Source: Saxidomus purpurata (lineage: Eukaryota > Mollusca > Bivalvia > Venerida > Veneridae). Taken from it: 64,000 nt of DNA. Each line of letters starts with the position of its first letter. Within the stretch, counting starts at the first letter, position 1. Both the position numbers and the translations under genes were made by a program. Location of the stretch: assembly GCA_022818135.1 (NCBI GenBank), contig JAFMSR010000019.1:3949357-4013356 (forward strand), in the 5' to 3' direction. The notes under the pieces are model-generated. The model did no database searches and was not told the origin of the DNA. It saw nothing but the letters and a program-made list of their open reading frames with translations. Positions 54,736-64,000 of this stretch are shown in pieces.

Positions 54736-55052
54736 AGCTTTAACCCATGACCCAAAATCTGTGTGAGAGATTACAGTGATTTTAATTATGAATCCTGTGT
54801 AAGCAAGACCGCATACAACTCGAAGGATCGTGCGAATATTTACATTGTAACAAATTAAATACATTTTTACGAATGGCTATTGTGTACTTTTTAGATGACC
54901 CAGCACTTTAATACCAGTCGTAGGCAAAGGATTCAATGTTAGAAATAAAAGTTTTATTCGGGTTGGCGAAAAAGATTTTTAGATACAAGCTGTCTTTGTT
55001 TGAAAACGGGTTGATTTCAAGCCTTGACATAAACATTTATAAAAAATTATTA

Positions 55053-56550
55053 TACTGACGGGTTTAACGCTTCATCCCAAAATGTCATTTTTTTCAAAAA
55101 CGAAGGGACGCAAGAAGACGAAACACTGCAATTTTCCTGTACTGTGGTCATATAGCCTACACACAAAATATCGATAAAGTTCATTGCACACGGCGACCAA
55201 ACCGAGGTCACCGTACGAACTCGTGCAGTCCGTGCGCTCTAACCATGTGATTCAAATGTGTACAATATTTCGTATACATGTGTTAGTCGAAACAAAATCG
55301 TTATTTCATTGCAACTAAACAAAATAACGTTCACCAAAGATGCCAAGGCTAAGTAATGAAGAGAGAGCTCGTGCGTTAGCCATGCTGGAATGTGGATTGA
55401 GTGAAAATGAAGTCGCAAACCGTTTTAATTGTGCAAGATCCACAATAACACGTCTTGTTCAACGTGTTATGGTAACAGGAACACTTGCCGATATACCACG
55501 ATCAGGGACTCCGTGTGTAACCACCAGGAGACAAGACAACTTTATACGTCAACGTCACTTACGTAACAGATTTGTCATGGCGGAATCTACAACAAATTTA
55601 GTTGTCGGTAATCGTGGTGTGCCTGTAAGTCGTTACACCGTAAGAAGACGCCTGTTGCAGCAAGGAATACGATGTCGCAGACCATACCGTGGTGTCATTT
55701 TAACCAGACGTCACCACCAGCAACGTCTCTTATTGGATCGTCAACATCTTCAGGATCGCTGGAATAGCGTGGTTTTTAGTGACGAGTCACGTTTTAACCT
55801 GTTTAATACTGACGGGCGCGTACGGGTGTACAGACGTCGAAATGAGCGTTACGTCAATAACTGTGTGTACGAGTATAGCCGTTACGGTGGTGGCAGTATT
55901 ATGGTATGGGGAGCAATTAACCATTATTTTAAGTCTGATTTAGTTGTATGCCAAGGAAATATCACGGCTATGAGGTACATTAATCAGGTTCTTGCACCTG
56001 TCAGTACTCCAATGTTTCACCAACGTCGTGGACTTACGTTACAACATGCCAACGCCAGGCCACACGTCGCCCGTATCACTCGGGATTACCCTCAGCAAAA
56101 TAACGTTAACGTACTAACTTGGCCATCTTGTTATCCTGATTGTAACCCAATAGAGCACGTCTGGGACTACATCGGACAACGTTTACGTAGACGTCAATAT
56201 CAGCCTACAAATGTACAGCAATTGACGGCTGCAGTACGTGAGGAGTGGAATAGGATCCCACGGTACATGTTACGTAACTGATGTGCCTCTATGAGGAGAA
56301 GGTTGACTGCTGTGATAGCCAGTGGTGGTGGACACACAAGATATTGATTTTGAAAATGAAATTCTCTTGACTATGTCTGAAAGACTGACTGTTAATTCCG
56401 GAAAATGCCAATACACGTTAAACATATTGCTTACAAAAATTACCAAAGAATGTCTATTTCCAATAAAATACTAGTTTTCACTTTGTTGATGAAATTGAAT
56501 AAAATATTGTACGAAATGTTTGGGTGAAGCATTACTTTATCCCGTCAGTA
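55053..56550 (+). mobile_element. Tc1-type DNA transposon, about 1.5 kb, with TIRs and TA borders
   Basis: Left TACTGACGGGTTTAACGCTT and right inverse (AAGCATTACTTTATCCCGTC then AGTA) form an imperfect TIR of about 28 bp. TA lies at 55051-55052 and 56551-56552. It encloses one transposase frame. Confidence 0.88.
55340..56281 (+). pseudogene. Tc1 transposase, inactivated
   Basis: 313 codons with an N-terminal paired HTH (NEERARALAMLECGLSENEV, RFNCARSTITRLVQRV), first catalytic Asp in VVFSDESRFNL, and a DD34E layout ending NPIEHVWD. The second catalytic position reads HANARPH where the family has QDNARPH, so Asp is replaced by Ala. The frame stops at TGA (56279-56281). After it the same frame continues with SMRRRLTAVIASGGGHTRY to a second stop at 56345, which is the normal family C-terminus. 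This copy should not be able to transpose. Confidence 0.88.
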
Positions 56551-56551
56551 T

Positions 56552-57000
56552 ATATAAATACATGCTATATGTAAAACAGATTTTAATAGATACGCTTTGT
56601 CCTCGAGGATGAAATAGAGTCGTCAAAATGGCGGTGCTTACTTTCTTTAGCTCTTACTAATGAGTTTTACATAGGTGGTTGTTTGTGCCAGCTACTTCCT
56701 TTCACCTGTATTAGAAAAGGAATGAGACATTAGATTTGCTGTAGATTTGGTACACGATTTAATTTGCGCTAATTCCTCACGAATTTAAAAGTCTAGCGAA
56801 AATTCACATAGATTTACAATATAATTACAGAATTTTCCGTTTCGAAAATAAATCTGTTTACACAATTGACAATATTAGTAACTAGAACAATCCCTATGAG
56901 TAAAAATAATAAAGTCAATATAGATATGCGACTGCCTATCACTCCAAAAGTGTATAATAAATATTTCAGAATAGTAAAATTCGTGGGAGGAAATAACTGC
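56552..57000. other. No gene recognised
   Basis: AT-rich unique-looking sequence between the Tc1 element and the 57001 hairpin. A 117-codon frame (56866-57219) runs into the hairpin and matches no family I know. Confidence 0.35.
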
Positions 57001-57076
57001 CAGCCAATCGGAACATCACTCGGCCTTTTACGTAGAAATAACGGAAAAGGCCCTGTGATGTTCCGATTGAACTGTC
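57001..57076. repeat. Long near-perfect hairpin
   Basis: CAATCGGAACATCAC (57005-57019) pairs with GTGATGTTCCGATTG (57055-57069). After a 2x2 internal loop, GGCCTTTT pairs with AAAAGGCC, then CGT with ACG. CTGCCAG/CTGACAG extends the base. Stem of about 30 bp, terminal loop of about 7-15 nt. Could be a pre-miRNA-like ncRNA or a tiny foldback element. Confidence 0.75.
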
Positions 57077-58050
57077 AGCGTGATTCTCTCGCAATGTCAC
57101 GTAAAGTTACACGATATTGGGAAGAAAATTTAGCCTTCGTTCATGATAAGCTTGTGGGTGGACCATTAGCTGGATTGGACCATTTTACCCTTGACCGACA
57201 TTTTCTTTGTGTCCATTAAACTGAGCTACAAACTGCTAAAGACATTTTTATATATCTCATTACAACTGATCCCATTTTTATGCAATCTATCAAGAGAACG
57301 TAATTAGAAAAAGCTGAAAAAGCGCAAAATAATTACTTGACTTTGCGGCACATGTGGCGTACTCCCGGGGAGACACGCCGTCTATAAATCATTGTCTGAC
57401 GTACATAGAAGTAAGACAAATGTCTGGGCTTGAGTTATTGCTTTGTTATTGTTCTGTTAATTGTGTATCAGAAAATATATGACACTTTCGTTGGCTAAAT
57501 CAGACATGTCTCCTATGCGAAGCTTAACTGGTCTTTTGGTCGTAAAAGTGTTTTATAATTTTGTCTTATCAAAAGAAATATTTGATATCTATTGCGAGTT
57601 ATATTATAATTAAGGAAGTTCAGATAAGAAAATCGTGATGCTTAGATTGCTTTGTAAAAAGAATTCTAACACGATCTGCAACTTTAGAGGAAAGAATATA
57701 TTCGTACAGTTATTTTACGATATGAAGAAATCACGTTTTCCACGGGCAACATGTGCGATAAATGATGCACGCCTTCAATCGTATTTCGTGTTTGTAAATG
57801 ACAATGAAATACTGCTACTGTACGCGTGGCATTTCATGTTAAAAGCAAAAATACATGCCTCCCGTTGTTTTATCGTTCAATAAACTGTGAGGCGATTGTT
57901 GTTTAATAGTTAATGGATGTAGGGCGATGTTGGCCCTCTTGGCTTCTTTTTATATAGTATACCTATATTTTTACAACGGGATATTCTAACATCAAATTTG
58001 CAGAATTGATATCTAAAAGGCTATGGACTAAAATTCTGATCAGAGGGCAT
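57077..58050. other. No gene recognised
   Basis: No splice-supported exon or known repeat seen. An 82-codon frame at 57635-57883 has no recognisable domain. Confidence 0.35.
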
Positions 58051-58058
58051 TTTCTTGA

Positions 58059-58490
58059 ATACCAGATGGGGATATCTGCAGTTTTTACCAGTGCTGGGAA
58101 TTCTCTTCATGCATACCAGATGTGGATATCTGCAGTTATTACCTGTGCTGGAAAATCTCTTCATGCATACCAGATGTGGATATCTGCAGTTTTTACCAGT
58201 GCTGGAAAATCTCTTCATGCATACCAGATGGGGATATCTGCAGTTTTTATCAGTGCTGGAAAATCTCTTCATGCATACCAGATGTGGATATCTGCAGTTT
58301 TTACCAGTGCTGGAAAATCATTTCAAGCATACCAGATGGGGATATCTGCAGTTTTTACCAGTGCTGGAAAATCTCTTCATGCATACCAGATGGGGATATC
58401 TGCAGTTTTTACCAGTGCTGGAAAATCTCTTCATGCATACCAGATGGGGATATCTGCAGTTTTTATCAATGCTGGAAAATCTCATCTTAC
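58059..58490. repeat. 54-bp satellite, eight units
   Basis: Units start at 58059 and every 54 bp to 58437. Core ATACCAGATGGGGATATCTG, CAGTTTTTACCAGTGCTGG and AAAATCTCTTCATGC. Most units differ by one to three bases. 54 = 18 codons, so three plus-strand and two minus-strand frames stay open. A degenerate copy lies at 58985-59035. Confidence 0.95.
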
Positions 58491-59427
58491 ATCCCACATG
58501 GGGAGACTGCATTTACGTGTGGAAAATTCTCATTACTTGTGGATAACGCATTATTAACAATGTGGAACGTCACTTTCCAAACACACGTTTTGAATAACGT
58601 TTGTTTTTACCATTAAAATTCTTTCATCATTTCGATGGGTTTGTTTTTAAATTCCATGTCAAAGCTGTAAAACGGTATGCAAGTCATGTTTCATACCATG
58701 AGATACTTGGTTCACATGTAAATATCCGTCACTTTTTGTACCTGTTTCGCTGGAAAATCTTGCAAGCCTGTTACCCTCAGTGACGGATATGTCGATCTTA
58801 ACCTAGTGCTAAGGAAAAAACTTATAGCATTATCAGCTGGCTTCAAAGTTTACCGCAGTGCTTGAACATATACTTATGTTTACCTATACCCTCTGCATGG
58901 TTAGTTTACCAGGGCTTTGAGAACATCTCTTGCCTTTGCATACCACATGGGTATATAAATTGTCACCTGTTGCAAAATATCTTATGATACCAGGTGGATA
59001 TCTGCAGTTTTTACCAGTTTTGGTCATTCAAGCATATAACTGTCATCGTGACAAAAAGTTTACAACGTAAAATCCACTAATGTCCCACTGGAAGACGACT
59101 TACGTGAATTAGGCCGCCAAGTATCGTATTAACTATGGTTGGACGAAATTGCAAAACACACCATTTGGGATAACGTTTGTCATTTTATGTCTGCAGTCAT
59201 TTTACTAATTCGGTAAGTTGTTGTAAATACCTATTCTAAGTAGACAGACGCTGACCAAGAAAGCATCTTACTGATAAACAAGAACTGTCTTTAAATGGAA
59301 ATGATCGGCTCGATTTTGGAACTGTATGAAAGAGATGGGTAGCTAGATTTCAAAGTAAAAAATTCTTTCAAGTGTTATTTTCATGCAGTAAGAATGTGCT
59401 AAATTATCATCTGAGTCAGAAAAATTG

Positions 59428-59512
59428 TACACCCTGACTGGGACGCGAACCCAGGACCTTTCGCATATAGGGGAAAATGCTCTCCCGACTGCGCTAACCG
59501 GCCGCTTACACA
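59428..59512 (-). other. tRNA-like pseudogene or SINE head (minus strand)
   Basis: On the minus strand: TTAGCGCAGTCGGGAGAGC (D arm) and a perfect T arm CTGGG TTCGCGT CCCAG. The anticodon loop is too long and the acceptor ends do not pair, so it is not a working tRNA. Confidence 0.6.
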
Positions 59513-60827
59513 TTTTTTTTCTCCCAAATTGTGATTAAGTCAGTACCATGACATGTGCATCAGAAAAAAAAGTTATCCCTGCTTTTCTCTCATAAATAAC
59601 ATTATATTGGCGGTAACACCAAATTATAATGATAGATATTAACTTTTTCCGTACTAAAATGATAAAATTATTCATGAACTATTATTTTATTTACCCTTTT
59701 CATGAGGTATTATCAAAAGGTGCCCTACAGAATAGAAGATGTTATATATTCGTCTTTGCCATTTCATTACCATTTGGAAAGGTTACCAATTTCTCGGTCA
59801 TATACCAATCTTAATAAGCAGTGTAAGTTTACTGGCAAGGGCAATCGTTAGGACCGAAAGCCTTATTGATAAACACTACTGTCAAATATTGTAATATAAT
59901 CAAGATGGGTTCTTGCTTTAGTGTGACTAGTTCCAGTGGCAATGAATATCGAAGGAAATGATGTTGCTCGCTCGCAGAAAAAGTAATTTATCCTTACTGT
60001 CTGAAAATAACATGCAATTGACTTCGCATGTAACGACCCCGGATATAACGAAATCTTTCGTATCTAACTAATTCATCTAAATACACTAAACACCAAGTTC
60101 TGTTTTGTATGAGAAATAACGAAAAACGTACTTACCTGAAAATGTTGAATAGCGAAGATAATAGTTAATTCACATTATTGTATAAATTTATGTCTTAGTG
60201 CACGAATGGATCATGCATGGGTGTAATTAACATGACGCCAATGAGTGGCGATAACTTCTTCTCTTTGTTGATGTCAAGATTCAAACCTTTTCCACGTGCA
60301 TCTATTTGTGATTGGTTAACTTCAATTTCGATTGGTATTGAACTCGTTTGATTGAAACCTTGTGGGCACACAAAGACGTGGGTGAGCCGCACGGATTAAT
60401 ACCGGGTCAATATTGGATAACGGGACATTGTGAATATAATATATGTTTCATATAGAGAACGAAATTATAAGTCATTATATATAAAGAATGCTACCTAAAA
60501 TGTTTGAAAGTTGTCACTGTGTTTTAACATTGGACGTTGGAGACTATGTATAACAACTTGCAAGAAGTAAGAACCGTTTTATTACTTTTATAGCTGATAT
60601 TATAAAGTCACTCTACGACATTTGCACTTTTTCTTACAGAAACTGAAAAATAAATGTCCGACCGGGACAGGTTTTCACCAGTGTTCACAGATATCTTATT
60701 TTCTATGTTTGACAAAGGACACAAGATAGTGTAGGCAGTTTTATTTTTATACCCCCAAAACGAAGTTTAGACAATATAGTACTCACCCGGTGGTTGAGTC
60801 GGTCGGTAATAGTTAGGTCGGTGATCT

Positions 60828-61395
60828 GTTGCATTTATCCTTAGTCGGAGCATATCTTGAAAATATGGTTGGAATTCAATACAACTTCATACAATGGCGA
60901 TCAAGCACTTTCATTGGAATTGATGTGCACAAGAACTATAACTCCATCTTGACTAATTACATTATTGCCCTTGGTTACTTTTCCTTGTCCGGAGCATAAC
61001 TTGAAAACTACTGGTTGGAATTCAATACAACTTCTACAATGGTCAGCACATTGAGAGGAAGTGCAGTGCACAAGAACTATAACTCCATCTTGACAAATTG
61101 ATAACTTGCCATTTGCTTACTTTTCCTTGTCCGGGCATTATAACAACGAAATTATTGGTTGGCATTAAATACAACTTAACAATGGTCAAGCAAATTGATT
61201 GAAAGTGCTGCAGACTAACTCCATCTTGACTAATTATAGATTATTGGCCCCTTTGTTGCTTATCCTTGTCGGGAGCTAACTTGAAAACTACTGCTGTTGG
61301 AATTCAATACAACTTCATACATGGTCGACATTATAAAGGCGTGCGTGTACAGAACCATAACTCTTTCTTGACAAATTACAGAGTTATTGCCAAGA
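60828..61395. repeat. Tandem units of about 145 bp (4 diverged copies)
   Basis: GGTTGGAATTCAATACAACT recurs at 60868, 61013, 61157 (GGTTGGCATTAAATACAAC) and about 61296, with CAAGAACTATAACTCCATC and TTTTCCTTGTCCGGAGCAT between. Preceded by TATACCCCCAAAACGAAG (60750), a start motif also seen near 33257 and 52758. Confidence 0.8.
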
Positions 61396-61399
61396 ACAA

Positions 61400-62637
61400 T
61401 ATCTCTGTTTAGTTTGTTACCAAGGTATTCACTGTTACTACTAACTTTCTAAGTTTGATAAAGGACTCTAAGATAGTTAGGCACATTTAGTGTCTTAGTT
61501 ACTTATGTTCTGTGTTGTTTAGTGTTGTTTAAGTTTTGCGTTAGGATGTAAATGGAATTATAGGGAACTTTTAGGTCTAGCTATTTTTGTATACTGTCCT
61601 AAACATAATTATGTTAAATAAACAGAATAACGATACTTTAATAACATGTAGACAAAAGCTGCCTTTAGTGTTTGACCCCATATGCCCACCAATCGCATAC
61701 TTATATATATTGCACGAGTAAATCGTGTCTATTGCTAATACTGGTACAGGATTTCGCAGCTTTGCGCGCCTTTTTACTTCAAAATACTAGTTGCACGATT
61801 TAACCGAGCTCAATGAGGCAAACAGAAAAAACTATTCGGTTGCTTGTTAGCTACAACGGAATAAATGAGGTAGTAAGTGTAATATTGTAGAACACTGAAA
61901 AACTAAAAATCTTCTATCTGTGATCTTAGTCAGATAGATTTGAAAATTATCGTCTCGCTGCGCTCGCCTCCAAATTACATAGACAACGGCTACTCGTGAT
62001 CGTGATTTATCCAATGTTTGATTAATCTGCATTTTGCCGTTAGGGAGGTTTGGGTAATTTTAGATTTTTACCTTCCCTACCCACTTTGGTACTGTTGAAG
62101 GCCCTTAGCATATCTGGTGTCATTACTCGAAGGAGCTACAGCTCGAACAATAGAAGCCGATAAAATCATGTACTTTCCCTATTTATCCGAATTATCGAAA
62201 GCGGACTGAGAGTATGTCACTTGCTCTTCACATACACTCCTCAAAATTGAAAGTTTTTTCGAAAGCTAACCTCCGCAATGTTTAGGAAATTTGGGGTAGA
62301 AACTGTAGATTTTTAAGATTATCTACAAAATATACCTTATCTGTCATAAATCGATTATTTGCACAACTCTTTTCTTTTCTGGACTTTTCCGATACTTCGG
62401 AGTTATTCGCCCTGATCGGTTGAGTCAACAAATAAGCAATTTAAACGAAATCTATTGTTTTACTAATTAGGGTACAGGGTGTCAACATATGTACAAGCAG
62501 ATTTTTTTTAAACATATTTAATTGCTTTGATTATTAATTTAGATTTATTTCTTTTGAGCGCTATTTTATATTTCGTTAAATTTATTTCATCACGTGACTT
62601 TTTTGCACGGGATTTTTGACCTCCGTACAAGGACGAA
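61400..62637. other. No gene recognised
   Basis: AT-rich sequence without supported exons, RNA genes or clear repeats. Confidence 0.3.
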
Positions 62638-62738
62638 CTTTCGACACATTGTTTGGACTTTCTGCAGCTAAACTTTCCAAATCTCGAACTTTCGACACAT
62701 TGTTTGGACTTTCTGCAGCTAAACTTTCCAAATCTCAA
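62637..62738. repeat. Perfect 51-bp tandem duplication next to a donor-like site
   Basis: CGAACTTTCGACACATTGTT to TTTCCAAATCT occurs twice in direct succession, then AATG|GTGAGT. 51 = 17 codons (LDFLQLNFPNL frame). No acceptor-defined exon was proved. Confidence 0.75.
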
Positions 62739-63284
62739 TGGTGAGTTATTTAAATTCAATACTTGTAAAGAAATCAGTACTATGAACGTCGAAATTGATG
62801 ATCATCCACGCTGTCGTCACATGCCTCTGAAATGTAAAAACTTAACTCTCATGTACATGATACAGTTTATGAAGTAATGATTAAATACTTTGCAATATGT
62901 TACCATTCGCTTGCCTCAAAGAACAGGGATTCCATGGAAATTACTTGAAATGGTCTCCATTATAGCAGGCCACTCAATCAATTTTGGCTGCGTACCGTCA
63001 CGTATCACTTATGACGTTACTAGAGTGCCCAAGTATTGTACTTAAGGTAACGTCAATAACGTTATATTTAAAAATGTTAAAACAATTCTGTGTATACCTT
63101 CATCTACTGTTCAAGGCAAATGGCCGAAATATTTACTAAAGAGTGAACTTTTGAATTGTTTCATAATTATTTCCCTGTCATTCTTTTTTTTCGTATAATG
63201 ATTACAATACTGTGCAATATGTTTACAATTTGAACATTGTCTCATACATACTTACAATAGGGAACAATGCAAGGAAAGAACATT

Positions 63285-63990
63285 AAAGGTCAACACTGCA
63301 GGGCCATCAATACAGCCACAAGGGACATAAATCCTTTAAATGAATCAGTAGACAATATAATATGATGTGGTCCCTATTGTTTGTATGTATAAGAGTAGCC
63401 ATACACATTTTTATATAAAGTGGTTAATATTTCATTATTATATACCTTCAGTTTCGACTGTCAAAAACAAAAGTTCAATTGGCTAGGGCAACACACTACT
63501 TCCTATAAAACATGTGGCATTGTCATACTGTTGGTTTTGTTACAGTATGTCATACAAATAATAATATTGATGAATATATCCCGTTGCTAATTTAAGGTAC
63601 ATTGTTTTGATAAACACTTTTCGGTTGGTGTATGTAGTACATAAAATTCTCCGTATTAATATGTATGTCTATCTACTTTTCAAGCTTGAAAAGGCCAATA
63701 AATCGAGTGACAACGGATTTAAATTTTAAATGAATCAGTGAAGATAATGTTATATATTGATGTGGTACTTCAATCTGCTTTGTATGTATCGTATATCAAT
63801 ACACAGTTTTATCATGACATAATCCTTAGTAATATTTATAACTAGGTTAGCTTAAAGACCATTTCGATAATGACTTCAAAACATTTATTTCAATGTGCTC
63901 AAACGGACACCGGGGCCTGTGGACCTTAGCAAACGAAGTGTATAGTAATGGTATGCCATTTCAAATACTTTTATTGATGATAGCAGGAAC
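63285..63990. repeat. Two diverged units of about 400 bp
   Basis: AAATGAATCAGTAGACAATA with GATGTGGTCCC and TTTGTATGTAT recurs as AAATGAATCAGTGAAGATAA with GATGTGGTACT and TTTGTATGTAT. Old tandem or dispersed duplication; non-coding. Confidence 0.5.
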
Positions 63991-64000
63991 TATTATGCCC

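Noticed and set aside
56866..57219. 117-codon protein gene
   Set aside because: It runs through the 57001 hairpin, has no known domain and no splice or promoter support.
57635..57883. 82-codon ORF
   Set aside because: Isolated, no recognisable domain, no flanking splice signals.
59428..59512. Functional tRNA gene
   Set aside because: The T arm is perfect but the anticodon loop is too long and the acceptor ends do not pair.
60195..60392. 65-codon minus-strand ORF with IEIEVNQSQIDARGKG
   Set aside because: Composition looks somewhat protein-like, but there is no domain, partner exon or repeat family I can name; too weak to call.

Overview
Kind of organism. This is eukaryotic nuclear DNA: AT-rich, with many short exons (about 20-260 nt, one of 1.9 kb), canonical GT/AG splice sites, long introns packed with MITEs, tRNA-derived SINEs and satellites, and extracellular animal modules (sushi/CCP, VWA, fibronectin type III, immunoglobulin, antistasin-like, mucin). 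The mix of secreted domains and repeats (AAGGGAGATAA-type ends, GGTCAAGGTC-rich elements, many small hairpin elements) fits a marine mollusc, most likely a bivalve. That placement is inference; no sequence search was run. Exon ends were set by hand from splice consensus, reading-frame phase and domain continuity.

Layout. (1) 208-6033, + strand: the 3' end of a sushi-VWA gene. Three CCP exons, four exons forming one VWA domain and a short last exon are visible; the 5' end is outside the window. The intron after the second VWA exon is a 1.6-kb satellite whose unit contains the splice donor. (2) 6660-8810: a TTAA-ended MITE split by a 1.8-kb giant palindromic foldback element with a 6-bp target duplication. 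(3) 9120-17910, - strand: a complete-looking secreted mucin gene of eight exons, all introns phase 1: signal peptide, Cys module, Gly/Ser/Thr repeats, Cys module, a 629-codon Thr-rich exon, Cys module and a C-terminal antistasin-like module. (4) 17911-20547: divergent intergenic region with old repeats. (5) 20548 to about 50370, + strand: a very long extracellular gene of at least 27 exons (about 1,279 codons to 48513) encoding a signal peptide, eleven FN3 domains and one Ig domain. The last FN3 half is frameshifted and no transmembrane segment or end was found. (6) 50400-64000: repeats only, including a dead Tc1 element (55053-56550), a long near-perfect hairpin (57001-57076), an eight-copy 54-bp satellite (58059-58490) and 145-bp tandem units (60830-61395).

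How it fits together. The three host genes look like secreted or cell-surface products. The mucin and the FN3/Ig gene are head to head about 2.6 kb apart. The most unusual pattern is that tandem duplication repeatedly starts at exon-intron junctions of these genes: one donor (from 2503) and three acceptors (41716-42163, 45044-45148, 45403-45994).
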